A stretch of DNA of 64,000 nt, taken from contig NZ_MQUR01000006.1 of the NCBI RefSeq assembly GCF_001953875.1, positions 1 through 64,000 of the forward strand. The letters run 5' to 3'. The notes beneath the pieces were generated by a model. The model saw only the letters and a program-made list of their open reading frames with translations. It searched no databases and had not been told where the DNA came from. This DNA comes from Streptomyces amritsarensis (GTDB taxonomy: Bacteria; Actinomycetota; Actinomycetes; Streptomycetales; Streptomycetaceae). Of this stretch, positions 1 to 8,129 are shown piece after piece. The translations under genes and the position numbers were made by a program. How positions within the stretch are numbered: the first letter of the stretch is position 1; each line of letters opens with the position of its first letter.

Positions 1-957
1 GCCGGCGGCGATCGCACCGGCGACCACCGAGATCGCCACGACCAGCGGATGGAGGCGGACCGCCCGGCTCATGACGAGCGGATGCAGCAGGTGCCCCTCG
101 ATCTGGCCGATGACCACGATCAGGGCGACGACGATCCCCGCGACCAGCGGCCCCTTCGCGGCGAGCGCGACGACCGCGGCGACCGCCAGGGCGACCGGCG
201 ACCCGATGAGGGGGATGAAGGCCGCGAAGAACTCCAGCAGCGCCAGCGGGACGGCCAGCGGGACCCCGAGGAAGTACAGGGCCAGCCCGACGAGGATCGC
301 GTTCGTCGCCGCGACCACCACGATCCCGTGGGTGTATCCGGTGAAGGTGCGCCAGCCCGCGCGCCCGGCGATCGTCACGCGCCCGCGCGCCGTCTCGGGC
401 AGCTGGTCGCAGAACCACGCCCACTGCCGGTCGCCGCCGTGGAGGAAGAAGAACGAGCAGAAGAGCGCGAGGGCGAGGACGGTCAGGACGTGCACGAGCC
501 GCCCGGCTCCGCTGACCGCCTGGCTGAGCACCGTGGAACGGTGGCTGGAGAGGTACTGGCCGATCCGGGACTGGACATCGGAGAGCGCCTCCGGGTTCAG
601 CCGGAAGGGTGGTTTCTCGAGCCACGCCTCGATGCTGGCCAGACCCTCGCGGAACTCCCCCGCCAGGGTCGTGCTCTCCCCCGCCACCGCCTCCCCGACC
701 AGGGTCAGCACGCCCAGCAGGAGCAGGGCGCTGCCCATGAGGGTGAGGGCGACGGCGGCCGTCCGGGGCACTGCCCGGCCCAGGTACCGGGTCGGCGCCC
801 ACAGCAGCGCGGTGACGACGAGACCGAGGAAGACCGCGACGGCGATCTCGTGGAAGCGGCCGAGCAGGGCGAAGACCACGTAGACGGCGGCGCCGACGAC
901 CAGCAGGCGCCAGGCGTAGGACGCGGCCGTACGCAGGAACGGTGACACCGGCGGCAT
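1..957 (-). CDS. AI-2E/PerM-family membrane transporter (3' end cut by window edge)
   Basis: This is a polytopic membrane protein of the AI-2E transporter (PerM/YdiK) family, which exports small molecules or acts as a cation antiporter; the substrate cannot be told here. Reading the minus strand from the ATG at 955-957, 319 codons stay open to the window edge, so the C-terminus is missing. Two hydrophobic segments near the N-terminus are followed by a soluble stretch (about residues 90-150) and then further membrane segments. The family hallmark is visible near residue 290: GQIEGHLLHPLVMSRAV, followed by LHPLVV. No clear Shine-Dalgarno site precedes the ATG, but no other in-frame start lies upstream. 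The gene is divergent from the MFS exporter at 1168. Other reading frames over this stretch give arginine/proline-rich shadows. Confidence 0.85.
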   Translation of the reverse strand, partial: MPPVSPFLRTAASYAWRLLVVGAAVYVVFALLGRFHEIAVAVFLGLVVTALLWAPTRYLGRAVPRTAAVALTLMGSALLLLGVLTLVGEAVAGESTTLAGEFREGLASIEAWLEKPPFRLNPEALSDVQSRIGQYLSSHRSTVLSQAVSGAGRLVHVLTVLALALFCSFFFLHGGDRQWAWFCDQLPETARGRVTIAGRAGWRTFTGYTHGIVVVAATNAILVGLALYFLGVPLAVPLALLEFFAAFIPLIGSPVALAVAAVVALAAKGPLVAGIVVALIVVIGQIEGHLLHPLVMSRAVRLHPLVVAISVVAGAIAAG

Positions 958-1167
958 GGTCCATGGGTGCCACGGCGGACCCGCGATGCCACGCGCCGCG
1001 CCCCGGATTCGCCCGTCCGGGGCGGCCGGCGGGGGGCGGGTGACGGCTGACGGGGGCGGATGTCCGGCAGGGGACGGCACGAGCCCGGCAGGGGCCGGCG
1101 CCTCCGGGCAGGGGGCCGGAGAAAACCCTTTGCCGGTGTCGGGGGCGGCCGCGCACGATGGCCTGCC

Positions 1168-2475
1168 GTGAGCCTTTCCTCCCGATGGACCGCCGTACTG
1201 CCCGACCTCGCCCCGTGGCGTTCCAGCCGTGACTTCCGGCTGCTGTTCTACCAGGGGACGGTGACGTACTTCGGGTCCTTCATGGCGATGATCGCGCTGC
1301 CGCTGCAGATCAAGCATCTGACGGACTCGCCGCTGGCCGTCGGCGCGATGGGCGCGGTGGAGCTGGTCCCGCTGGTGGTCTTCGGGCTGTACGGCGGCGC
1401 GCTCGCGGACGCGGTCGACCGGCGGCGGATGATCCTGCTGACCGAGGCGGCGCTCGGGGTGCTGGCCCTGGTGCTGCTGGTGAACGCGCTGCTGCCGGAT
1501 CCGCTGCTGTGGCCGCTGTACGTGGTCGCGGCGGGCGTGTCGGCGCTGGCCGGGCTGCAGCGGCCGGCGCTGGACTCACTGATGGCGCGGATCGTGCCGC
1601 ACGACCAGCTGACCGCGGCGGCCGCGCTGAACGGGCTGCGCTACCAGTTCGGCGCGATCGTCGGCCCGGCGCTGGCCGGCCTGGTCGTCGCCTACGCCGG
1701 TCACGCCCCGGCCTATGCCGTCACCGTGGCGGGCTTCCTCGGATCGGTCGTGCTGTGCTCACGGCTGAGCCCGGCTCCGCCCGCCGAGGGCGCCGAGCGT
1801 CCGTCGCTGCGCGGGATCGCCGAAGGAGCCCGCTATGCCTGGAGCCGGCCGGTGCTGCTGGGGACGTACGCCGTGGACCTCGCGGCGATGCTCTTCGCCT
1901 TCCCGAACACGATCTTCCCGTTCCTCGCGGACGAGCTGGACGCGGTGTGGGCGCTCGGTCTGATGTACGCGGCGGGGGCGGTGGGCTCGATGCTGCTGGG
2001 GCTGACGAGCGGCTGGGTGTCCCGGGTGCGCCGGCACGGGCTGCTGGTGGTGTGCGGTGCGACGGTGTGGGGCCTGGCGATCGCGGCGGCCGGCGTGGCG
2101 CCCGGCATCTGGCTGGTGCTGGCCTGCCTCGCGGTGGCGGGCGCCGCCGACATGCTGAGCGGGCTGGGCCGCGCCACGATCTGGAACCAGACGATCCCCG
2201 AGGAGCTGCGCGGCCGGCTCGCGGGCATCGAGGTGCTCTCGTACAGCGTGGGTCCGCAGCTCGGCCAGGTCCGGGCGGGCAGCATGGCCGGCTGGACCGG
2301 GACCCGGCCGGCCTTCTGGAGCGGCGGTCTGGCCTGTGTCGCCTCGGTGGCGGTGCTCGCCGCGCTGCTGCCGAAGCTGATCTCGTACGACGCGGACACC
2401 GACGAGGACGCGCTGCGGCGACGGGCCGCGCGGGAGGCCGAGGCGCGCGGTGCGCAGGCCGGCACGGCGGTGTGA
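1168..2475 (+). CDS. MFS transporter
   Basis: This is a major facilitator superfamily permease of about 435 residues, probably a proton-driven exporter (enterobactin-exporter/MFS_3-like layout). About twelve hydrophobic segments alternate with short loops. The conserved loop after TM2 reads GGALADAVDRRRM, the MFS motif A variant with charged residues, and a second cytoplasmic basic loop lies in mid-protein. The open frame extends upstream to 1060, but that extension is Arg/Gly-rich. The GTG at 1168 (VSLSSRWTAVL) gives a normal cytoplasmic N-terminus ending in DFRLLFYQG, typical of the family. It is convergent with the small gene at 2497 (about 20 bp between stops). The substrate is unknown. 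Confidence 0.85.
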   Translation: MSLSSRWTAVLPDLAPWRSSRDFRLLFYQGTVTYFGSFMAMIALPLQIKHLTDSPLAVGAMGAVELVPLVVFGLYGGALADAVDRRRMILLTEAALGVLALVLLVNALLPDPLLWPLYVVAAGVSALAGLQRPALDSLMARIVPHDQLTAAAALNGLRYQFGAIVGPALAGLVVAYAGHAPAYAVTVAGFLGSVVLCSRLSPAPPAEGAERPSLRGIAEGARYAWSRPVLLGTYAVDLAAMLFAFPNTIFPFLADELDAVWALGLMYAAGAVGSMLLGLTSGWVSRVRRHGLLVVCGATVWGLAIAAAGVAPGIWLVLACLAVAGAADMLSGLGRATIWNQTIPEELRGRLAGIEVLSYSVGPQLGQVRAGSMAGWTGTRPAFWSGGLACVASVAVLAALLPKLISYDADTDEDALRRRAAREAEARGAQAGTAV

Positions 2476-2496
2476 CGCGGTCCGGGGTGCGGGCCC

Positions 2497-2670
2497 TCAG
2501 CCCTCCTTCTCGGCGAGGATCCGGTCGGCCGCGTAGTGCGGGCAGTTCAGGGCGTGCCAGGTCACCGAGAGGGAGCCCGCCCCCGTCCGCAGCGTGCGCA
2601 CCGCGCCGTCGGCGGCGGTGGCCTTGCAGAAGGGGCAGATGACGGTTTCCGGGCGTAGCAGATCGAACAT
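2497..2670 (-). CDS. Small CPFC-containing protein, possible zinc binder
   Basis: This 57-residue protein starts at the ATG at 2668-2670, which has a good Shine-Dalgarno site (GGAAGGA, about 6 bases upstream). A longer frame to 2751 lacks one. The N-terminus is MFDLLRPETVICPFCKA and a later segment reads HALNCPHYAADRIL. The CPFC pair plus the downstream Cys-Pro-His could make a small metal-binding knuckle. This is inferred from motif spacing, not from a recognised family. It is convergent with the MFS gene and has no obvious functional partner. Function unknown. Confidence 0.6.
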   Translation of the reverse strand: MFDLLRPETVICPFCKATAADGAVRTLRTGAGSLSVTWHALNCPHYAADRILAEKEG

Positions 2671-2990
2671 GCCCAGTCCTTCCGCAGGTTTCCAACACCG
2701 GACCTGTCCAGAACTATCAAATCCGGCGCCATTCGGCCGCAGTACCCACAAGTACGGATGGATATTGCGTGACCTGGGCTCGGCGCGACGGGAACGGGCA
2801 GGCGCCCCGAACGGCCGCCACGCCGGCAGGATCCCTTGCGGCGACCGGGAATCCGGTGCCCTCCCGGCGGCGGACGGCCCCGCCGGCCGTCACCCTGGAG
2901 GGGGAGGACGTCGTACGGGTTGCGCTGCGTCGCCGTGATGACGACCTCCGGGCGCGGGGCGGCGGCGGGCGGCGGCGGGCGGCCGCGGGC
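2671..2990. other. Intergenic stretch without a convincing gene
   Basis: This stretch holds the presumed promoter of the small CPFC gene and the 3' flank of the TAP-like hydrolase. Frames here are open only because of extreme GC content and translate to Arg/Gly/Pro-rich strings. A GGCGGC-type low-complexity run lies at about 2957-2987. No strong hairpin was seen. Confidence 0.5.
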
Positions 2991-4502
2991 TCAGTTCGCG
3001 CAGTGCGTGTCTTCGGTGGGACGCCGGCCGGTGGTGAGGAAGTCGGTGACGGCACGGTCGCCGCACGCGTTGCCGTTGCCGAGGTAGAGCCCGTGCCCGC
3101 CCTGCTCGACGGTCACCATGCGGGCGCGGCCGCCGAGGGCCTCGCGCATCTCCAGGGCTCCGAACAGTGGCGTCGCCGGATCCCGGCGGCTTTGGACCAT
3201 GAGGATGTTGGACGGCCCCCTGTCGGTGATGCGGGTGGGCGCGTCCTCGGGGGCGGTCTTCCAGAAGGAGCAGGGCAGCACGTTGACGGGCATGCCGGCC
3301 GTGAGCGGGTACCGGGCGCGGTCCTTGCGCACCGCGGACCGGTAGGCGTCCGCGGACGCGTGCGGCCAGGCCGCGTCGTTGCAGATGACGCCGATCATGA
3401 CCGCGGCGTCCTCGTCACGGAGGGGCTGCGCGAGCTCGGGCGGGAGCGCGGGGGTTCCCGCCGGGTCCTGGGCGGTCGTGACCAGTCGGGCGAGGCCGGG
3501 AAAGGCGGTGTCGCCGTAGAGGGCGTTCTGGACGGCCTGGCGGAGCCCGTTGCCGGTCAGGGGCACGCCGGGCGTGGTCGAGGGGCGCGGTTCCCGGTCG
3601 AGCCGGGCCGCGAGCGCCACGACGAGCGGTTCGACCTCTTCGGGCCGTGCGGCCAGCCGCAGGCCGTCCCGGTCCCGGTCGGGGTGGGCCGCCCAGGCCG
3701 CGAAGTCGGGGAAGCGCTCGTCGGCGCCCCGCGACATGTTCGCCAGCCAGCCGCGGGCGACCCGCTGCGGGTCGGGGTCGCCCGTGCTGTCGAGGACCCA
3801 GCGGTCGGTGCGCCGCGGGAACTTCTGCGCGTACTGGGCCGCCACGTACGCCCCGTACGAGGTACCCCAGGCGGAGAGTCTGCGCTCGCCGAGGGCCTCA
3901 CGGAGGCGGTCCAGGTCCCGGACCTGGTTGGCGGTGGTGAAGCTGCGCAGTTCGGGACCCCCGTTGCGGGCGCAGGCCTCGGCGGTGCGGCGGGAGCGGG
4001 CGGTGTTGTCCGTGATCTCCCCGTCCGGGCCCGGCCAGGACCGCAGGCTGGTCAGGTACCGGTCCTCGGGGGCGAGGCCGCAGCGGGCGGTGGTGCTGGC
4101 GCCCACCCCGCGCGGGTCGAAGGCGACGAGGTCGTAGGCGCCGGCCAGCTCCCGCTGGAGGGCTGCGCCCTTCTGTGCCAGGCGCTGCACGCCGGATCCG
4201 CCCGGGCCGCCGGGGATCACGGCGAGCGTGCCGCGGCGGGCCGCGGGGCGGTCGCTGAGGACGCGGGACACGGCGACGTGGATCTGCCGGCCGTCGGGGT
4301 CGTCGTAGTCGAGCGGGACGGGCAGGACCGCGCACTCCTGGGCGGCGGGTCCGCCGGGTGTGGCGCAGGGCTTCCAGTCGAGCCGCGGGACCGCGGTCGC
4401 GGCGGGCCGGGCGACGGCCGGGGCGGCGGTCGCCGTGAGACCCGCCGCCACGGTGGCGGCGGCGAGGGCGAGGAGCAGGGCCTGCTTCGGGTAGGTCGTC
4501 AT
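2991..4502 (-). CDS. Secreted alpha/beta hydrolase, tripeptidyl-aminopeptidase (TAP)-like
   Basis: This is a 503-residue exported serine hydrolase of the SlpD/SlpE/TAP family, which removes N-terminal tripeptides or hydrolyses related amides outside the cell. The ATG at 4500-4502 starts a classic signal peptide: a basic start, then a hydrophobic stretch, then an Ala-rich cleavage region near residue 31. The oxyanion segment is PGGPGGSG (about residues 98-105). The nucleophile elbow is GTSYG with Ser215, and the remaining triad residues are likely Asp441 (SRRDPATP) and His470 (GGHGLYLG). The C-terminal TAP-like domain, with its paired cysteines and GDRAVTDFLTTG, is complete. Upstream in-frame residues are not signal-like. 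A second member of the family lies at 10446-12056. Confidence 0.88.
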   Translation of the reverse strand: MTTYPKQALLLALAAATVAAGLTATAAPAVARPAATAVPRLDWKPCATPGGPAAQECAVLPVPLDYDDPDGRQIHVAVSRVLSDRPAARRGTLAVIPGGPGGSGVQRLAQKGAALQRELAGAYDLVAFDPRGVGASTTARCGLAPEDRYLTSLRSWPGPDGEITDNTARSRRTAEACARNGGPELRSFTTANQVRDLDRLREALGERRLSAWGTSYGAYVAAQYAQKFPRRTDRWVLDSTGDPDPQRVARGWLANMSRGADERFPDFAAWAAHPDRDRDGLRLAARPEEVEPLVVALAARLDREPRPSTTPGVPLTGNGLRQAVQNALYGDTAFPGLARLVTTAQDPAGTPALPPELAQPLRDEDAAVMIGVICNDAAWPHASADAYRSAVRKDRARYPLTAGMPVNVLPCSFWKTAPEDAPTRITDRGPSNILMVQSRRDPATPLFGALEMREALGGRARMVTVEQGGHGLYLGNGNACGDRAVTDFLTTGRRPTEDTHCAN

Positions 4503-4578
4503 GGCGCAAGCCTCGTGGAGCACGCGCCGGGGCCCCATCCGGCAGCCCGGTCGGACCGTGGTGGGGCCAACCCCCCTC

Positions 4579-4733
4579 ACGGAGGCGCCGGTTTACGGCC
4601 GGCCCCGCCTTGGAGGCACCGGTTTACGGCCGGTCCCACCACGGAGGCGCCGGTTTGCCGCCCGGCCCGCCACGGAGGCGCCGGTTTACGGCCGACCCCC
4701 TCACCGAGGCGCCGGTCTGCCGGTGTTCCGCCC
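4579..4733. repeat. Tandem array of five 31-bp units
   Basis: Five head-to-tail units of exactly 31 bp begin at 4579, 4610, 4641, 4672 and 4703. The shared core is GGAGGCGCCGGTTTACGGCC, and units 3 and 5 diverge most in their second halves. The array ends at 4733, directly abutting the stop codon of the aldo/keto reductase at 4734, and lies in the gap before the next minus-strand gene starts at 4502. A 31-bp period is not a multiple of three, so it is not a repeated peptide. Each unit carries GGCGCC and an interrupted CCGG palindrome, so transcripts could fold. Confidence 0.9.
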
Positions 4734-5675
4734 CTACGGCAGGGGGACGCCGCGGGCCGTGACCCAGAGCTCGTACCACTCCTCGTGCGTGAGGTCGGGT
4801 TCGCGCCGGGCCGCGTCGCGGCAGGCCCGGATCCGGTCGGGGCGGGCGGTGCCGATGACCGGTGCGATCCGCGCCGGGTGCCGCATCAGCCACCACAGCA
4901 GGACGGTTTCGGGCGTCGTGCCCTTGCGCCGGGCCAGCTCGGCCAGCAGATCGGCGGTGGCCCGCTCGGCCGGCGTCTGCTGGCGGCCGGTGAAGCGTCC
5001 TTGGGCCAGCGCGCCCCAGGCCTGGAGACGGATGCCGTGGTCGCGGCAGTGTTCCAGGGTGCCGAAGGGGAAGCCGTTGGCGGTGCGGGCGGGGGTGTTG
5101 AGCAGGACCCCGGCCTCCACCCAGTCGCGGCTGTGCAGGCTCATCTCCAACTGGTTGGCCACGAGCGGCTGCGCCAGCCGGGCCTGGAGGTGGGCGATCT
5201 GGGCGGCACCCATGTTGGACACGCCGAAGCGCCGTACGAGGCCCTGCCGGTGCAGGGAGGTCAGCGCGGAGGCGAGTGCGTCCACGTCCGCCAGGGGGTC
5301 GGGGCGGTGCAGCAGCAGGACGTCGATCACGTCGGTCCGCAGCCGGGTGAGGCTCTCCTCCACGCGTCGTGTGACGGTCTCCGCACGCAGGTCGTACATG
5401 CCCGGGCGGTCCTCGTCGCCGAGCCGGATTCCGCACTTGGTCTGGAGCGTGATGCGGTCGCGCAGTCCGGGCGTCCGCGCGAGGACCTCGCCGAACACGG
5501 CCTCGGACTTGCCGTGCCGGTAGATGTCGGCGTGGTCGAAGACGGTGATCCCGCTGTCGAGAGCCGCCTCGACGGCCGCCTCGGCGGCATCGATGTCGCC
5601 GGGTCCGTACGGCTGCGGATCCCAGCTCCCGCCAAGGCCCATGCACCCGTACAGCACCCGGTCGTCGTCACTCAT
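4734..5675 (-). CDS. Aldo/keto reductase
   Basis: This 313-residue NADP-dependent aldo/keto reductase resembles the YdhF/oxidoreductase branch. The ATG at 5673-5675 has GAGGA about 8 bases upstream; an in-frame GTG at 5696 would add seven residues. The catalytic tetrad is visible in order: Asp47 and Tyr52 (TVFDHADIYRHG), Lys80 (LQTKCG) and His123 (LLLHRPDP). GVSNM and the C-terminal PVIGTARPDRI are typical cofactor-barrel landmarks. The physiological substrate cannot be inferred. Its stop codon abuts the 31-bp tandem array, and an 18-bp palindrome lies just upstream at 5699-5716, suggesting a repressor-controlled promoter. Confidence 0.88.
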   Translation of the reverse strand: MSDDDRVLYGCMGLGGSWDPQPYGPGDIDAAEAAVEAALDSGITVFDHADIYRHGKSEAVFGEVLARTPGLRDRITLQTKCGIRLGDEDRPGMYDLRAETVTRRVEESLTRLRTDVIDVLLLHRPDPLADVDALASALTSLHRQGLVRRFGVSNMGAAQIAHLQARLAQPLVANQLEMSLHSRDWVEAGVLLNTPARTANGFPFGTLEHCRDHGIRLQAWGALAQGRFTGRQQTPAERATADLLAELARRKGTTPETVLLWWLMRHPARIAPVIGTARPDRIRACRDAARREPDLTHEEWYELWVTARGVPLP

Positions 5676-5698
5676 GCCCACATCCTCGCTCGTCACCC

Positions 5699-5716
5699 CG
5701 CCACCCTAGGGTGGCG
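5699..5716. promoter_or_regulatory. Perfect 18-bp palindrome upstream of the aldo/keto reductase
   Basis: CGCCACCCTAGGGTGGCG is perfectly self-complementary with no spacer, and sits 24 bp before the ATG at 5675. A spacer-free palindrome fits a dimeric repressor site better than a terminator, although it also lies downstream of the S41 gene's stop (5787). It supports the ATG over the GTG at 5696. Confidence 0.5.
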
Positions 5717-5786
5717 CCCTGCCGATCATGCCGGGAGGGCCTCCGCGGGCGCCCACGGGATGCTGTTGCCTTGTCGTCGCCGCCGG

Positions 5787-6917
5787 TCACTGCCTGCACG
5801 CGGGCCGGGACTCCAGCCACTCGCGGGCCTCGTCGATCACCGGGTCATCGGCACCCCAGCGCATGTCGCGGTCGGTGAAGGCCACGCGGACGTCGGGCGC
5901 GATGGGGGCATTGACGTACCGGCGGCCGGTCCGGTCCATGTCGGCGGCTGAGGTGATGAGCAGGAGTGCGCCGTCGTGAAGCGGGTAGGCCGCGTTTCCC
6001 GTCGCCAGCCCGGCCGTGGGGAGTCCGAAGCTCCGGCTCTCCGGTCGGCCGCGGAAGGCGATCAGGGCGGCTTCGCCGGCGCTCGCGGTTCTGGGGCCCG
6101 TCAGGACGGCGACCGGCGGCCGGGGCCGTTTAAGTACGTAGGCGTTGTGCGTCACGTAGTCCTCGACGCCGTCCTGGCCCGTTTCGATGCTCGGCGGGAG
6201 GTCCTTGGGGATGACCTTGCCGCCGACGGACAGCCGCCCCTTGTCCAGCGCCCACGCGGCCTGGTTGCCGTCCGCGTCCACGAAGGCGCCGAGGCGCCCG
6301 TCCCCCACCAGCGGCGCCAGGACGTCGAGCTTGGGCCAGATGGCTCCGCCGCTGTCCGCGCGCAGGTCGACGATCCACCCGCAGGGTCGCGACGCGTCGA
6401 GCGTGCGAACCACCTGGGCGCCGGCCTTGGCATAGCCCGGGATCCTGTCGGTGGTCGGCAGCGACACATAGCCGACCTCCTGTCCGACGAGACGGCCGCG
6501 GGGCACCGGCGGTGGTACCCCGGTGTCGGGTGCCTCTGCCTCGGGGGACGGGTTGAATTCGGCCGCCTGGGCGGGCCGCAGGAAGACGGTGTGCGGGTTG
6601 TCGACGGCTGCGACGGCGAGGTCGATCGCGTCGTAGGTGTCGGCGGTGGTCTTGGCGCCCGCGGCTTCGGCGAACGCCCGACGCCGCACTTCCGGCCAGT
6701 CGACCTTCTTGGTGTCCATCGAGTTGTCCTGGAGCAGGTCCAGGACGCGGGTCAGGTACAGCTCCGCGGCCGCCGACATCTCCGCGGGGGGCTGTGGCGA
6801 CGGGGCGGCGGCCGCAGGGGGCGCGGCGAAGGCGTGGGAGGACACGGAAACGGTCCCCAGGGCCAGGGCGGCCGATGCGGTGAGCAGGACGAGACGCCGG
6901 GCGGGGTGGCCGTTCAT
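5787..6917 (-). CDS. Secreted S41-family (C-terminal-processing-like) peptidase
   Basis: This is a 376-residue exported protein with a tail-specific-protease (TSPc) fold. The ATG at 6915-6917 follows a strong AAGGAG nine bases upstream and starts a signal peptide (basic start, hydrophobic core, Ala-rich cleavage near residue 32). The TSPc strand reads WIVDLRADSGGAIWP, matching the DLRGNGGG region of the family. The probable nucleophile is Ser279 in GPRTASAGEAALIAF. Near the end, NAPIAPDVRV is the usual PDV segment. No PDZ domain is evident between the N-terminal helical part (about 45-125) and the catalytic core, so this is the short S41 architecture. Whether the Lys of the dyad is present cannot be settled by eye. 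Confidence 0.8.
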   Translation of the reverse strand: MNGHPARRLVLLTASAALALGTVSVSSHAFAAPPAAAAPSPQPPAEMSAAAELYLTRVLDLLQDNSMDTKKVDWPEVRRRAFAEAAGAKTTADTYDAIDLAVAAVDNPHTVFLRPAQAAEFNPSPEAEAPDTGVPPPVPRGRLVGQEVGYVSLPTTDRIPGYAKAGAQVVRTLDASRPCGWIVDLRADSGGAIWPKLDVLAPLVGDGRLGAFVDADGNQAAWALDKGRLSVGGKVIPKDLPPSIETGQDGVEDYVTHNAYVLKRPRPPVAVLTGPRTASAGEAALIAFRGRPESRSFGLPTAGLATGNAAYPLHDGALLLITSAADMDRTGRRYVNAPIAPDVRVAFTDRDMRWGADDPVIDEAREWLESRPACRQ

Positions 6918-7187
6918 CAGGGTGTGCTCCTTGTGCCGGGAGGGTGGGCGAGCCGTTTCGGCTGCTCTTCCATTGCGCCCGGCCGCCCCCGTCACGTCAT
7001 GCCGCTGGAACCCGTGGCTTGACAGCCTCCGAGCAGCGCCGAACCCCACCGCCTGCACCGCCACCGCGTCCCTGCCGTTCACCCCGGCCGGCTGTGACAG
7101 AGCGGTGCAGTCGGCCCGCTTGACCAACTACACCGCTCACCAGCGCCGGGTCGAGGGCTTCGCCGAGGATCGCGCGGGTCGAAGAGT

Positions 7188-7304
7188 TCATTGCGAGGGA
7201 CTGTTCCCCTCGAAGTCGCCCAGGTTGATGAAGCTCACCCGGTCCTCCCAGACGTCCCACGTCACATGCTTCCGGGCGCCCCAGTAGTAGGTCTCGTAAC
7301 TCAT
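7188..7304 (-). CDS. Very short ORF (38 aa) of unknown function
   Basis: This 38-codon frame begins MSYETYYWGARKHVTWDVW and ends EGNSPSQ. It starts inside the stop of the preceding 57-aa ORF (ATGA overlap at 7301-7304), the arrangement of translationally coupled genes. Its aromatic, non-Arg-rich composition is unlike shadow frames of this genome. It may be an intact small protein or the surviving start of a longer gene truncated at the edge of the accessory stretch. No family recognised. Confidence 0.4.
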   Translation of the reverse strand: MSYETYYWGARKHVTWDVWEDRVSFINLGDFEGNSPSQ

Positions 7305-7474
7305 GAGATCGCCCTATGCTGATCAGGCTGGCCGAACACCGTCAGGAACTCCTCGTACGAGGCCAAGTGTGCGAAGTCTTCGATGACCTCGTCCAGCGTC
7401 AGGCTCCGTCCATCAGCGTCGTAACACTCGCTTTCGATGTTGGTCCCACCGCAGTACCGGGCGATGAGGCGCAC
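7301..7474 (-). CDS. Short ORF (57 aa), unknown, coupled to flanking small ORFs
   Basis: Reading from a GTG at 7472-7474, the protein is 57 residues, with a core ESECYDADGRSLTLDEVIED and an acidic, protein-like composition. It begins 31 bp after the stop of the 150-aa gene at 7506 and ends in an ATGA overlap with the next ORF. No good ribosome site was seen before the GTG, so it could instead be the in-phase remnant of a longer gene. No family recognised. The context is three small genes in a row on the minus strand. Confidence 0.4.
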   Translation of the reverse strand: MRLIARYCGGTNIESECYDADGRSLTLDEVIEDFAHLASYEEFLTVFGQPDQHRAIS

Positions 7475-7505
7475 GGGCCAAGACTGACGCGCAGGCGGCC
7501 ATGGA

Positions 7506-7958
7506 TCAGTGGAACCAAACGACGAGGCGTACGTTCTCCGCTCCGTGGACTTCGCTGAGGATGCTCATGACGTTCCAGACCCGGCCCCAGTCGGTGTCGC
7601 CCCCTGCGGCTGAGGCGCGGGTTCGTGTGCCTGAGGCGTTGGTTTCCTGCCAGTCCGCGTTCTCCAGCTCGGCCCAGGAAAGCCAGGTGGTCCCCTGCAC
7701 ATCGTGGGGGCCGCCGTAGCCGGCGACCACGCTGCGCAGCCCGTCCGAGGCGTCGTCCGGGAAGCCACGATCTTCGGCCAGGGGACGAAAGGCGTAGGAG
7801 TTTCGGATTCCGAAGAGGCAGGCCAGGCCGTCGTAGGCGTTGCCTCTGTTGAGGAGCAAGAGATCGATGCCGACCTCCCACACGGAGTCCTCGTCGTCGG
7901 GTCCCCATAGGCGGGCCCCCGGCCTGCATTCGATCATTCCGCTGACATCGGTCGACAT
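7506..7958 (-). CDS. Conserved-looking hypothetical protein (150 aa)
   Basis: The ATG at 7956-7958 is chosen because AGGA lies eight bases upstream and the protein then begins MSTDVSGMIECRPGARLWG. A frame 12 codons longer exists. The rest is soluble, acidic and tryptophan-containing (GPDDEDSVWEVGIDLLLLN, TTWLSWAELENADW) and ends ENVRLVVWFH. I recall similar sequences among Streptomyces proteins of unknown function, but cannot name a domain. It heads a minus-strand row with the two short ORFs at 7301 and 7188. Confidence 0.7.
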   Translation of the reverse strand: MSTDVSGMIECRPGARLWGPDDEDSVWEVGIDLLLLNRGNAYDGLACLFGIRNSYAFRPLAEDRGFPDDASDGLRSVVAGYGGPHDVQGTTWLSWAELENADWQETNASGTRTRASAAGGDTDWGRVWNVMSILSEVHGAENVRLVVWFH

Positions 7959-8129
7959 GGAGAGATCCTGCCTGCGCAGGCCAGGAGCCAGCATCTACAT
8001 TCCGCGCGCGTGCGTACGCGGACCGGTCGAGACCCTGGCTTATCCGGTCCGCAGACCCCATAGGGACGCTTCCTGCGGGGGCCCTCGGGGTCCCTCGGAC
8101 TCAGACTCCGCCGGCGCAACGTCAGCGTT

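Noticed and set aside
49..945. Long plus-strand open frames over the first kilobase
   Set aside because: They translate to Asp/Arg/Gly/Gln-rich low-complexity strings and are antisense to the clear AI-2E transporter frame.
4579..4733. CRISPR array
   Set aside because: The 31-bp repeats are head-to-tail with no unique spacers and no cas genes are present.
2769..5951. 1060-codon plus-strand frame
   Set aside because: It is antisense to the TAP-like hydrolase and the aldo/keto reductase. The product is Gly/Arg/Val-rich without domains, and it runs through the non-triplet 31-bp array.
7090..7150. tRNA-like segment on the minus strand (GTAGTTGGTCAAGCGG followed by CTCTGTCACAG)
   Set aside because: It resembles a D-arm and an anticodon stem-loop, but no T-arm (GTTCRA) or matching acceptor stem follows. 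At most a degenerate remnant, possibly an old attachment site.
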